From contig OY720346.1 of the NCBI GenBank assembly GCA_963082975.1, positions 34,003,787-34,067,786 of the forward strand: a DNA stretch of 64,000 bases, read 5' to 3'. Made by a program: the position numbers and the translations under genes. Positions 46,265 through 57,361 of the stretch are shown piece after piece (position 1 is the stretch's first letter; each line of letters begins with the position of its first letter). This stretch comes from Labia minor. Taxonomy: Eukaryota > Arthropoda > Insecta > Dermaptera > Spongiphoridae. A model generated the notes under the pieces. It saw nothing but the letters and a program-made list of their open reading frames with translations, made no database searches and was not told where the DNA came from.

Positions 46265-47335
46265 TATTACTTATTTTTTAAATGTTCTTTTCTATTGGAT
46301 TATTATATTTTTACTATATAGGTGTATAATTAAGATCATTTGATAATTTATTCAAAACTTTAATCTCCTAAAATTAAAAAGTTAAAAAAAGAGAACATAC
46401 TAAAAGAGACATAATGTGTTGTGTGTGCTTTCATTGAACTCTGATTATATAATGATAATTAATTTTAATTAATTTAATTATTTTATTAAAATTATTGTTA
46501 AATCACTTTGTTTCATAAATTTATCTTTAATAATTATAAAAAATAATTTAATAAAATCATATCAATTTTGATCACGTAGGTTTGAGTAATCCTTGTTCTC
46601 GTAGACCCCAGAAATTCCTTTATCATTCCGAAATGAATTAAATACACAGACATATATTGTTTTTATTATTATTTGGACATTGAGGCACCTCAGCTACAAA
46701 GACCATTTGTGCCTTCAAGAAATCATCCATTGGACAGGGGGAATTTCGTCGTTGCCGGGGCACAGCCAGGCAAACAGTAGTTTACTGAATCCTGAGCGAT
46801 CCAATTGTGTCTGACTCTACGCTCCCCGGGTGGATCACTTGGAAAGAATGATTTTTCTTTTTATACCAAAAAACAATCTATTCAATCAATCACCCAATCA
46901 ACAAATACAATATATGATAAATAAGTAATAATTAAATAAATATTTGAATAAATAATCAAAAGAAAAAATATCACCGTTCAAATGGGGAGTGTAAAGGGGT
47001 CCCCATTGAACATGACTAGAATATCACAAACATAAAAACAATATTTTAATTTTTAAAATCAATTTTAATAAAATTTACTCTGTATATTATTATTAATAAT
47101 TATTCTTATTTAATAAATAAATAAATTTAAAAATAAAAAACGAATTAAATCATTTCCTTTCATTGTATTTAATATTGTTATTATTATGTTGTTTTTTTAG
47201 TATTTTCATTGTTTCTAAAAATAATTATTTTACTTTGTATAAGCATAAAATATAGTATTTCTTTTTCTTTTTGTATTTTTTTTTTTAATTTTGTTTTATT
47301 TAAAGTGAGGGAGAGTGAGATACAATCGTCTAGCC
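46265..47335. other. Non-coding stretch with GC-rich island
   Basis: An apparently unique island at 46,675-46,850 (GAGGCACCTCAGCTACAAAG, GTCGTTGCCGGGGCACAGCC, CTCCCCGGGTGGATCACTTG) in AT-rich DNA. No gene seen. Confidence 0.5.
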
Positions 47336-47609
47336 CAGTGGTTCCCAAACTTTTTTGGCCTACCGCCCCCTTTCCAGGAAAAATATTATCCAGCGCCCCC
47401 CTGAAATGATATTTTCAAAATTTTTATTACAAGTAAGCCAAAAGACATGCATATGTGTTTATGGTTCTATCTTTTTTGTAAGATATAGTATAGAAAGGTA
47501 TAAATTAGAAGCATTTTAATTTTTATTATTTATTAATTTTTAAAATATAAAACAATTTATTTAATACAAAATAGAAAACTAAACAGAAAAATTTTAATAA
47601 ACTAAAACT

Positions 47610-49388
47610 TTAGTGAGAAGGATGAACTTGATGTGCTTCTACCAATTTAGGAATCCTCGGCTCTATTTTGGTCAGCAGTAATCTCAAATCACCGCGATCG
47701 ACTATTTGCAATCTATTTCTTTTTTTTGTTAATAGATTGGTCACTGCACTGAATCCTCGTTCCACTAAATAAGTTGAAGGAAACGCAATTAAATACTTTT
47801 CAACAACAGCCCAAATTTCAGGATAGACTGAAGGGATCTCTTTTTGTAGCCAGAAATGTTGGTATCCGCTTTTGAATTTAAATTTTAATTCTTCGTTTGA
47901 AATTAGTTCCAACAACTCTTCTTGTATTTTTGGCGATTCTTCTGAGTTTGCATTTGAAAAAGGGTCGAAAATCCAATCAGGTATGGTCATTTTCAAAATA
48001 TCATTAAATCGTTTAGTAAAATCTGAATGAAGGGCTTCCAAGTGCTCACAATAAGACTGTATGTCTTCACCCTTTTTCTCTACTTCAGATAAATTTGGGA
48101 ACTGGCTAAATTCTCCTCGTCCAAAGTTTTGTTTGTACAAAAGAAGTTTTCTCAAAAATGCAGAAATAACAGACTTCGTTTTTATTAAATTGAGATCATT
48201 GCCCTGAAGCTGAAGATTGCTTTCATTAAATTTTTGAAACAAGTCGGTCAAATAAGCAATATCACTTTTGGCTTGAATCAAATTCGACCGTAAAGCATCA
48301 TTTTTATTTTCAAAGAACTCTAGTATTGTGGTATACAGCTTATAAAACCTATCTAAACAGGCACCCTTTGACAACCATCGAACTTCTGTATGAAGAAGCA
48401 AACGATAATATTCTTCGTCGTTTTGAACACACAGCTGTTTGAATAATCGGTCATTCAACGATGAGCTTTTGATTGTATTGATGGCTTTAATTACATGTTG
48501 TAATGAATTATGTAGTCGTGTACTTAAATTTTTTGCAACTAAATGTTGACGATGAATGATGCAGTGTACTGTTAATGCATTCGGTACCTTCGCTTTCAAA
48601 TATGCAAGAAATCCCCTGTAGCGCCCTACCATTGCTGGGGCCCCATCTGTGGCTACTGATAAGATATTATTCAAAGGTATTTCTTTTGCTTTCAAAAACT
48701 CATCCAATGCATTAAATATTGATTCTCCTTTTGTATCAGTTTCCAAATATTTTGCAAATAATAATTCCTGACAAATTTGTTCCTCTTTTGAGAACCGCAC
48801 ATATGCTAAAAGCAAAGCTTCGTTTCCAGGCAATGTGGATTCATCAAGTTGAATAGAAAACTGAGATGTTTTTAAATGGTTACACAAGGAATCTTCAACA
48901 TCTTGTGACATTTCATCAATTCTTCTCTGCACTGTAACATCGCTTAATGAAATTTTCTTATAAATATCAAATACTGGCACATGTAGCACAGTACGTATTA
49001 CTTCACGGATAGCCGGCATAATTAGTTCCTCACCAATAGTGTGAGGTTTGCCTGATTTAGCAATCATTAATGAAATATTGTAGGATGCAAGCAAACCATC
49101 AGTATCTTGCTGGACTGAGTTTGAAAAAATCTTTGCTAATGTTGGCTGTTTGATAAAATTTTCCTTTAATTTTTGAAAATAAGATATGTTATTATCTTTT
49201 TTATCGTTATGAATTTTATTCAAATGTTCTTTAAGTCTTGAAGGCTTCATAGCCTCGTTGGACAAAACTTTTTGACAAATTAGACACATTGGATTAGTGT
49301 TATTTACAGGTGATTCAATAAACCCGTATTTTAAATATTCAATACTATATTGTCTACATTTTTTCTTTGGTTGAGTCATTATTATCAA
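47610..49388 (-). CDS. hAT transposase, ZBED5/FAM200-like, 592 aa, intact
   Basis: Full-length frame. Residues 35-60: BED-type zinc finger (Cys35, Cys38, His55, His60) for DNA binding. hAT RNase H-like core: Asp182 in QLDESTL, Asp248 in VATDGAPAM, the Cys276-X2-His279 motif (VHCIIHR), Arg337-Trp338 in TEVRWLSKG, and Glu543 in YLVERGFS, the usual third acidic residue. The C-terminal hATC dimerisation region follows (KKRNRL, DLRLLL). All key residues visible in the family are present. Start: ATG at 49,388; a second Met four codons on is also plausible. It probably excises and inserts its own element; similar termini make the MITE at 6,825-7,112 a possible substrate. Confidence 0.95.
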   Translation of the reverse strand: MIIMTQPKKKCRQYSIEYLKYGFIESPVNNTNPMCLICQKVLSNEAMKPSRLKEHLNKIHNDKKDNNISYFQKLKENFIKQPTLAKIFSNSVQQDTDGLLASYNISLMIAKSGKPHTIGEELIMPAIREVIRTVLHVPVFDIYKKISLSDVTVQRRIDEMSQDVEDSLCNHLKTSQFSIQLDESTLPGNEALLLAYVRFSKEEQICQELLFAKYLETDTKGESIFNALDEFLKAKEIPLNNILSVATDGAPAMVGRYRGFLAYLKAKVPNALTVHCIIHRQHLVAKNLSTRLHNSLQHVIKAINTIKSSSLNDRLFKQLCVQNDEEYYRLLLHTEVRWLSKGACLDRFYKLYTTILEFFENKNDALRSNLIQAKSDIAYLTDLFQKFNESNLQLQGNDLNLIKTKSVISAFLRKLLLYKQNFGRGEFSQFPNLSEVEKKGEDIQSYCEHLEALHSDFTKRFNDILKMTIPDWIFDPFSNANSEESPKIQEELLELISNEELKFKFKSGYQHFWLQKEIPSVYPEIWAVVEKYLIAFPSTYLVERGFSAVTNLLTKKRNRLQIVDRGDLRLLLTKIEPRIPKLVEAHQVHPSH

Positions 49389-49956
49389 ATAAAATTTTTA
49401 AGATTATATTAATTTATATTTATTTTGTAAATTTTTATGAAAAACCACTAATGTAATAAACAATATTAACAAACAAACATGACATTAATAATTATACCAT
49501 GTATGTAATCAGCCAAAATAAATAATTCTCACAAATTAGTATAGTCGCACTGTTTGTTAGTTCTTTAACAATTTTGAGACAATCTGTGGTAACTAGTACT
49601 ACCGTTCGCGCTCAAACTTTAACCTTGCGATTGACTAATCACACGTGTATTAGAACGTCAGCGCAGCGGAGTTGACACCACACTTACAGTAGCAGTTCAC
49701 CGCTGCACATAAATCAGGGGGGGGTCTCTCTTACCGCAGAGAAATTTCCAGTGTGACAATGCATGCACCACTCGAGGCCGCTCGAGGCGCTGCTGCTGCT
49801 GGCACTAATTTTAATTCGGTTTGTTTCGGTTATCCGAAAACACCCGAAAACATTTAACAACAGCTTGTGACTTGTGGACAACGTGCACGCGTCCCATTTA
49901 AAATATCTCTGCCAGGCATATGTAACGTGATCTGTCGCTGTTCAATTGCTTGCAAT
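49389..49956. promoter_or_regulatory. Divergent intergenic region inside the hAT
   Basis: 568 bases between the transposase start (minus) and the candidate second gene (plus). GC content rises in 49,600-49,950 (CTCGAGGCCGCTCGAGGCG; GACAACGTGCACGCGTCCC), consistent with a shared bidirectional promoter. No TATA box assigned. Confidence 0.5.
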
Positions 49957-50620
49957 ATGGTTCCTAAAGTAAGTTTAATTAATATTTTTACTATTATTGA
50001 TGATTATTTGTCATTATAAAGTTATATAATATATGTACATATAAATAAATATTTTATTTTGCAGGTTTTTAATTGTATTCAGAAAGATTGTATTACGAAT
50101 TCTCTACCTGAAGGAGAACGAGGACACTTGTTCTATTTTCCAAGGTGTAATTTTTTAAGAGTGGGTAAAACAACAATAATTTAAAGTTGTTTACTAAAAA
50201 ATATATTAATAATAAAAGAAAATAATTTTATTAATTTTTTTAAATATTTATAGCAACACGTGTTAATACTACATCAGATGGTTTGGGCTTGGTATCAGAG
50301 AAGACTGATCTTTTGGAATCCAGCCCTGTGAGAAGTATGTATTATATTTTTTAATAAAATTCATTAATCTTCTCCTAACTTTAAATAGATTTTTTATAAT
50401 GATTTAAAATAAATTTTTAGTTTGCTTAGGCTTTTCTGTATTAATTCTTTGGAATTTTTTTTTAAACTTAATTAATTTTTGCAGGTGTTCAGCGGGACAT
50501 ACGCCTACACCATCTGAATATTTACAAAAAATCTTATGTTTTCTTTCGGTGAAAACTCTTAAACGATCGCTAAGCAATTTCCAAATGACAAGAGGCATCA
50601 ACAGTCAATTGATTAATTGA
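49957..50620 (+). CDS. Candidate small spliced accessory gene in the hAT (THAP-like start?)
   Basis: Exon-like blocks with consensus splice sites: exon 1 49,957-49,968 (ATG then GTAAGT donor); exon 2 from 50,065 after TTTTGCAG, giving VFNCIQKDCITNSLPEGERG and HLFYFPR; exon 3 50,254-50,334 (TRVNTTSDGLGLVSEKTDLL; donor GTATGT); exon 4 from 50,485 after TTTTTGCAG. Two consistent models: exons 1-4 ending at 50,552 (80 aa), or exon 3 skipped, giving CSAGHTPTPSEYLQKIL onward to TGA at ~50,620 (75 aa). The C-X4-C then FYFP pattern, with a later C/H pair in the skipped model, faintly recalls a THAP zinc finger; this is speculative. Transcript evidence is absent. Confidence 0.45.
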
Positions 50621-50830
50621 AAAATAGTGTAAATTTTATTTATGTGAAAAATTTTATATAATGTTTTATAAAGTTTTATTAATTATTATTGTTTAATTGA
50701 AAAATAGTGTAAATTTTATTTATATATGAGTAATTTTATACAATTTAAAAAAATGCATGCGAAAAGGGTTAATTTATAAATAAAATTAACATTATTGTTT
50801 AATTCAAAAATTGTGCAAATTTTATTTTTG
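50605..50830. repeat. Threefold imperfect repeat
   Basis: TAATTGAAAAATAGTGTAAA followed by TTTTATTTA occurs at about 50,615, 50,695 and (mutated) 50,800, giving an imperfect tandem repeat of ~80-110 bp in the non-coding part of the hAT. Confidence 0.7.
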
Positions 50831-51014
50831 TATTTTATTATTATTATTATTTTATTTTTACAGAAATTTTATATAAGGTGTTTAAAGAAAAATATGTATA
50901 AAGGATTTGTTTACAAATGAGATAAACATCATTATTGTTAATGATATTTTGTAATAATCTATTTTCAAATAAATATGCCACATACAACATTATTCTTTTA
51001 TTATATCCATGAAA

Positions 51015-51164
51015 ATTATGAAATTTTTCACTTAAGTGAAAAATTATTTATTTTGTGATAAGACCAACAATTAAGCAATTTTCTAAAAAAAAAAAATTTA
51101 TTTCTGAAATGTCTGTTTTAGCTTTAAATAAATAATTTTTCACTTAACTTAAAAATTTCATAAT
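51015..51164. repeat. 38-bp inverted repeat inside the hAT right arm
   Basis: 51,015-51,052 and 51,127-51,164 are near-perfect reverse complements around a 74-base spacer. The left arm contains the self-complementary TTTTTCACTTAAGTGAAAAA. It lies ~390 bases from the right terminus. Confidence 0.85.
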
Positions 51165-51561
51165 TTTTTCATTCCTCCCGCTCTCATTCATTCAAAATAG
51201 ATTTTAAAAATGGTGCCAGGCCGGCCGGTTTTTTTCTCAATTAGTTCGTGCATGCATCCGCATAGCAGCGCCAAACGCTGTTTCAAAAAAATATCATTGC
51301 GTGTCCACCCCCTGACATAAATCAATGCAAGTGAAGGAGGATGCGAGAATTGAACTAGTAACTTTTTTGAAAATGAAAGCGTTATAAGCGAAATATATAA
51401 ATAAATTTTTTAAATATTTTTTTTTGTGTTTATGATTTTACCGCCACTTTACAGTTCTTCATCACCCCCAGGTGAACCCATGGACCCTCAGCGCCCCCTT
51501 TGAACCCTTCAGCGCCCCCTAGGGGGCGGTAACGCCCACTTTGGGAATCACTGGTCTAGCC

Positions 51562-52234
51562 AGATAATTAATTGGTTTATTTCCCATTTTAATAAATATG
51601 ATCACATAACTTGTAATGTAAATTTATCATTGAATCTCATAATTTCAATCTAACAAATCACATAAATTGAGTGGTGCGAGTATGAACACGAGAGGAGGGG
51701 GGTAGTGGAGGACTAGAAGTTTGATGTGAAATGAACATAACGAACAAACTAGATGGGAGATGGATGGGAGAGGTAGGATGAGGGTTGAATTGGTCCTCTG
51801 CACGCGATACGGGCTCCTTTGCCTTTCATAAGCCAATTGATTTATTTGCATTTCAGTTGGCATCGATGCATTTTAATTGGAATTTTATTGAATTGTTTAA
51901 TAATATGAATGAATGAATGATTCAATTAAATTATGGAAAACGTTTTCAATTAGTGAGTGAAATGCACAACAATTATATATAAAGTGCATCATTAATAATC
52001 CATCATCAACCAACACCGCATATGCAACTGGGCAAACATTTATTTATATTATTAAGTTTAATTGAAAATAAAATATTTATTACATTAAAACACACATTTT
52101 TTTATAGCTGATATAGGATAGATTGTAAAAATAGTGCAAGAAATGGGAGAATAAAAATTATTACAGGTATTTGAAAAAAATTTATTTCTGACTTGAAATC
52201 AAAAATTATATAGCAGAATATATCCATTGGAAAT
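51562..52234. other. Non-coding stretch
   Basis: Apparently unique, moderately AT-rich; 51,675-51,870 is GC-richer (ACGCGATACGGGCTCC). No gene supported. Confidence 0.55.
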
Positions 52235-52925
52235 GTAGAAAAATTTAAGTACTTTGGTTCTGTAATCACAAAGGATAATAATATTCGAGAAACGCCTATT
52301 ATCATGCAGTAAAGGGCTTTATCTCGTCAAAAATATTATCAAAGGGAATCAAAATTAAAATATATAAGACAATTATTTGACCGGTTGTATTAAGTGGTTG
52401 TGAAGCTTGCTCTAGGACCCTGGGAGACGAGAGTAGATTTAGAGTATTTGAGAATAGGATTCTGCGAAGCATTTATGGGCAAAAGAAAGATGAAGTCACA
52501 AGAAATGGTGGATACTGCAGTCGTTACTGCATACATGATCTCTATGCATCTCCAGACATAGTTAGGATTATAAAATCGAGAAGACTGAGATAGGCAGGGC
52601 ACGTGGCTAGAATGGGAGAGGAAAGAATGGCGAAAAATATATTGGTGAGGAAACCGATTGGGAAACGTCCGGTTGGAAAATGTGTGGACAATGTAGGATG
52701 GGACATGAGAGAGATGGGAGAGAGTAAGGAAGTTGAGGCTCAGAATAGGGATACTTGGAGAAGTGTGGTTGCTGGGGCCAAGAATTTTCGAGTTCTGTAG
52801 AGCCACAGAGATAAATAGATAGAATTAGGTATGTTCAATTTTCAACTTTTTTTCATTATTCCTTTTAGGCTAATTTTTTTTATCTCACAACTCAATAAAT
52901 TAATTTCATATAAATCCTTAAAGTA
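52235..52925 (+). mobile_element. LINE 3' end copy
   Basis: Plus-strand copy of the reverse-transcriptase tail: KYFGSVITKDNNIRET, a decayed middle, then RPIGKRPVGKCVDNVGWDM, RDTWRSVVAGAKNFRVL and TAG at ~52,800. Its 3' untranslated part (52,825-52,925) matches 3,655-3,748 on the other strand. This 3' sequence differs from that of the Helitron-borne copies. Confidence 0.85.
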
Positions 52926-52929
52926 ATTT

Positions 52930-53010
52930 TCGTCGTGGCTCAGGATAGGGACATTTGGTGAAGTATGGTTGCTGCAAGACCTTTCCTGTTCCGTAGAGCT
53001 AGATAGATAG
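52930..53010 (+). mobile_element. Second LINE tail fragment
   Basis: GTGGCTCAGGATAGGGACAT, then GAAGTATGGTTGCTGC and CCGTAGAGC...AGATAGATAG repeats the last ~80 bases of the coding tail immediately downstream of the copy ending at 52,925. Confidence 0.7.
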
Positions 53011-53472
53011 AACACAGCCATGCTTTAAATACCAGAAATATAATTAAAATTAAAATGTATCTCAATAAATTAAATTTATAATTTATAGACTTATAACTAG
53101 ATTAAAAAATATAAAATCTCTTATTTTAATTTATTTTTTTTATTTTCCAAAAATATTTGTATATCTTTCTAATATTAGGACAATAACTTAAAACATACTT
53201 AGAACCATGAGAGTTAAATTTAAAAGGTATTGAAAATTGAAAGAGAAAAGAAAAATAGGCATTATAGGGGTTAAGAGAGAAAGCTAAGAAATATATTACA
53301 TACACATAGTTTTGAATTTAAAATTAAATATTCCAAGGAGAAATTTGATAAATAAATATTATTTAAGATTATTTCTTAAATTAAATAAATCATTAGTATC
53401 AAATGCAATAATTTAATCCACAAATGTCAATCTTTAAGTTCATTGAAAAATAAAAATGAAGGAATATTTCTA

Positions 53473-53595
53473 CGAGGGTGGTCTGAAAGGTTTCCGACCT
53501 GACCAAGAAAAACGATGTTTTTCAATTTTTTTTTGCTATATTTTTCAACATAATCTCCATCAACACTGATACATTTCTCATAACGGTGTTCTAAT
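53473..53595 (+). mobile_element. Mariner terminal fragment
   Basis: TA followed by CGAGGGTGGTCTGAAAGG and TTTCCGACC is a mariner-type terminus. The next bases (ACATAATCTCCATCAACACT, ATACATTTCTCATAACGG) fit the complement of a transposase C-terminus. It is cut off at ~53,595 with no right end. Confidence 0.7.
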
Positions 53596-53624
53596 TAATT
53601 AAATTTGATTTAATTTAATTTAAG

Positions 53625-53822
53625 TCCTTCATGACGTCACAGCCTGGTCTTACCTATATATTATAAATAAAATAAAATTAAAAATATTTATGTTATATCC
53701 ATATCTGTTTTTTATTGCATTAATAGATATATTAAAATTATTTGAAATTGTTTCTGTAGCTGGAAATTAATTTACTTCAAACCGTCGGTCGGTTCGGACC
53801 TGGCCACAGGTCAACTTATTTT
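53625..53822 (-). repeat. Rep-1 copy 4, left part only
   Basis: Reverse complement of 45,637-45,840: begins CATGACGTCACAGCC and ends CGGTCGGTTCGGACCTGGCC ACAGGT. The CTTCCGG and right-end modules are missing. Confidence 0.85.
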
Positions 53823-55502
53823 TTAAATTTGATTAAAATATTAAGAACTGAAATTTCAATCTATCTGTCATTTATATAATACAATTAAAAATAAATAAAT
53901 TCAAAATGAAGAATTACATTTTAATAACTTCAAAATATTCAATCTTTTTTTTTCTTTTTTTCTTCATTTAGTCTGAGTGGAATTGGAGTGAGGAGAATGG
54001 ATGAGTGAGAGAATGCCAATTGAATATGAAGTATGAAAAGGGTGTGAGCAACCTTCATAACTTGTGAACCCTCCTCTCCCCCCTCTCTTTTCTCTTTACT
54101 CTCCCAACCACCCACGCATATCCCTTGATATTCGGGTGAGGATAGAGGGCGGCTTGTTTGGGTCGTAACGACAAATTCAATATACTCGAGGAGAGAAACT
54201 CCCCAGGGAGGTCCCTTACTAAATTAGCCACGACTGTTATGATATTAGTGAAGTGTTCCAGGAGCTCAATAAATATTTGAAACTTGGACATATCTGCAGC
54301 CAAATCAACCCCTTAACATATTAATACGAAAATTCGATCATCGGTGAATATATTATCTTCATTTAATTATGATTAAGAAATATTAACAAAAAAATAATAA
54401 AAAAAAAAAATAAATAAATTACAAGAAGAATACAAAATAACAAATCATTGAATACGAATAATTTATTTTCGCCGCACTCAAAAAAAAGTAAAAATATATT
54501 TGTGAGAATGATTAATTGATATTATAGTTTGAAAATAGCCAACGAATGAGTTTTGTTGTGTGGTATCGAGCAAAACAAAAAAAAAAACAAAAATATATCT
54601 AAGTTACTCAGGTATTGCTTAAAAGGCGGCAGGCATCTCGTATAAATGAGTTGCTGCTGCTGATGCTCTTAATTGAAGTTGCGGCCGATGGTTTTGTGCT
54701 CGTCAATGCCCTCTAGCGGGGTAATTGAGTTGTCGTCGTCAAAGTGACGATCTACCTTGGAGGAGACCCACCGCCATTCCAGGCAATCAACGAACAATAG
54801 AGTAATTGAGTTGTCGCTTCTTGCGTGACGAATGATCCTCTTGTTTCTTCTTCTTCACCTTCTTCTTCCTCTTTTCTAACATCTATCTATCAAATATATA
54901 TATACTTCCAACATTTCATTGTATATTATTACATTTTTTTTATATTAATTTTTCAAATTTGTAACTAAAAGATCAAAAAATAATAACTTAATGTTAACGA
55001 TGAAATTTTTAAAACGATTTTTTGAAATCCAATTGTTTTCAAATTCGAGGTCAAAATGGTTTTATTATTTTAAGCAACCTTAAAGTCAGAAATGAAGTTA
55101 AAATTATCTTTTATTAAAGTATGAAAGAATAAAAAAAAAATCAAGTGGTTAATCTGGTAGAAGCGTTGGTCTATAGTTCGTTGTAAATGCTGTAAATAAA
55201 TAAAATTATAAATTCTTAAGACTTCTTTCATTTAAATTTTTAGTGAAAGAGAACGGAGTATTTATGTTTATCTAAACTATATTATTTTTATATTACATAA
55301 AAATTTCATTAAAATCATTCATTAAATTTTTTGTATTGATATAATAATTAATATGTATTTATTAAAAATTGAATAAACAATGTAACCAGTTATTTGCAGT
55401 TATGTAAAATTAAATTAATTAACCACTTGAATCACTACAATTCTTTGAAATATATTATATTTGGTTAAAATCTTTGATATTGGTGGTGTATTAAGTTTTA
55501 AT
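53823..55502. other. Non-coding stretch with two unique islands
   Basis: Islands at 54,055-54,310 (GTCCCTTACTAAATTAGCC, GTGTTCCAGGAGCTCAATAA) and 54,605-54,850. In the latter, GTAATTGAGTTGTCG occurs twice (54,720 and 54,801). Neither matches other parts of the window. TCTGGTAGAAGCGTTGG at 55,153 is faintly tRNA-like. No gene supported. Confidence 0.5.
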
Positions 55503-55775
55503 AAGGGGGGGGCATGTCAATAAACCAGTGATTTGAAAAAATTTGAATTTTCCGTCTCTTAAATGAAATGACAACACTGCTCCTGACATCAGGCAACTAA
55601 CTATCAGCTGATTTCTGTCGAAATTTAAACCAGCTGGGTCTTTTAGTTTTTGTTTGACATCCATTAATATAAGACTACCTTGTGATTAGAGAAGAAAAAT
55701 GAATTTCCATGAATTGAGATACGAATTGCTCTTTCATCCGCCCTATTTTCCGGATTTAGCCCCTTGGCTTGGTTT
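55503..55775 (+). mobile_element. Mariner fragment related to the 28.6-kb element
   Basis: GGGGGGCATGTCAATAAACC at the left is a decayed mariner terminus. TTGAGATACGAATTGCTC, TTTCATCCGCCCTATTTTCC and GGATTTAGCCCC match the complement of 28,795-28,840 and encode the PHPPYFPDLAP part of a transposase. Truncated at ~55,775. Confidence 0.8.
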
Positions 55776-57361
55776 TGTTTTGGTTTAATCCATAAAATCA
55801 TAATAGTACTATAATTTTGATAATATTAAAGTATAAGTACAGTTTAAAGATTGCTGGTATAACGATATTTTTATTGAACTTTTATTAAATAAAAGTATAG
55901 TATAGGGTGATTCACAAACAAACAGAAATTTTTAAAAATTATATAATTTAATGAAAACACAAATTTAAAAAAAAATATATTTATGTGGTTTTATAATAAA
56001 AATTAAGCATTTGAGAATACCCACAGTACAATTTATATTCGTGTGTAATAGGCCTTTATTTTTTTGAGAAGGAGAATAGCCATGAGGTTACAGCCCCAGT
56101 GAATCATACGAGTATCGCCATACTTAAAACCTTTCTTGTCCGTACTTGTATAACAAAATTTAATTGTATATGGTGACACCATTGAGAAAAGTTTACTACA
56201 ATATCTATAAACATCTATTGTAAAATATAAAGACAAAACAATATTTTTAAGAATATTTCATAGATTTTTAAATTAAAAAAATCTTAAAACGATGAGTATT
56301 ATTTGTAATTATTAGAAATTACAATGATTTATAATTTTAATTTAATAAGGATTATTTTTTTTCTTATTTATATTTATTATGTTTTAGATATGAACAAAAA
56401 AAGAAAAAATATCCACTAAAATATGTGTTTATTAGTGATGATGTATTTATTATAATATACTAGATCATTTAGAAATGGCCCAAATGCCTGACAAATGGTC
56501 ATCCCTTATCAAGTTAGAAAAAAGAAAATGTTGGTATATGTCGTGTGACGGCTCAATCAGTCTATTTGCTAATATATTTTAGTAAAATATATATAAATGA
56601 CACACCACCAATTGTCATGCAAAACACTACTCACTTTTTATAGAGTGGGTGTAAATTTTTTTTTTTAGTGGAGGTAAGATATGAAATTTCTGCAAACGAC
56701 TAACTTTCCCGCCCCCTCCATTCAACTATTTCCACTCTTGACATATTCATTTAAGATAATTAATCATTTTTATTCAAATATTTGCATTTCAAATGAAAAA
56801 ATGACTTCACAATTAGATAATAAAAAAAAGTATTATATGGGCTTAAATGAGAAATGTTAATTTTTAATACAGATTCTTTGATAATAATATATATATATTG
56901 ATTATGTTTTAATTTTGTAATAATAATAATAAATGTTTGAATTATTATTCAAAACAAACTATTATAATGACAAAGATAGAGTTTGTCTAATGATAGTTAA
57001 ATAAATCAGTAAGAATTTCGTCAAATATCGATTAAGGAAAGTCATGATATTTCTCTCCCTCTATAAATAATACTATCACCCCTTACAACTTTTTTATTTT
57101 AGATTTATTTAAGAAATTTTATCAATTATAAATTGATATTATTTTTATATATTTTAGTTACAGTGAGTAAATTCTAGTTTGCTCTTAAATTCAGGTAGAC
57201 TCTATTCTCATTCCATTCCATTATTATTTATTATATTATTCTAATTATTATATTCAGCATCGTTTTAGTTAATATAAAATAAAAACTATTTTATAAAATT
57301 AAAATAGATATAAGTAATTAGTCAAGATATAGCTTATATATCTAGAAAGTTTAAAAAAAAT
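55776..57361. other. Non-coding AT-rich stretch
   Basis: No gene. A small apparently unique patch at 56,470-56,575 (GCCTGACAAATGGTCATCCC; GTCGTGTGACGGCTCAATC). Confidence 0.55.

Larger units (their letters stand above)
47336..51553 (-). mobile_element. Complete autonomous-looking hAT transposon, 4,218 bp
   Basis: Bounded by a perfect 8-bp target duplication gtctagcc (47,328-47,335 and 51,554-51,561). Termini CAGTGGTTCCCAAAC and (complement) CAGTGATTCCCAAAG are inverted; both are followed by TACCGCCCCCT at a similar distance. CGCCCCC motifs recur in the right subterminal region (51,485-51,530). It contains an intact transposase on the minus strand and, divergently, a possible small spliced gene. 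TIR mismatches aside, the structure is that of a young hAT. Confidence 0.96.
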
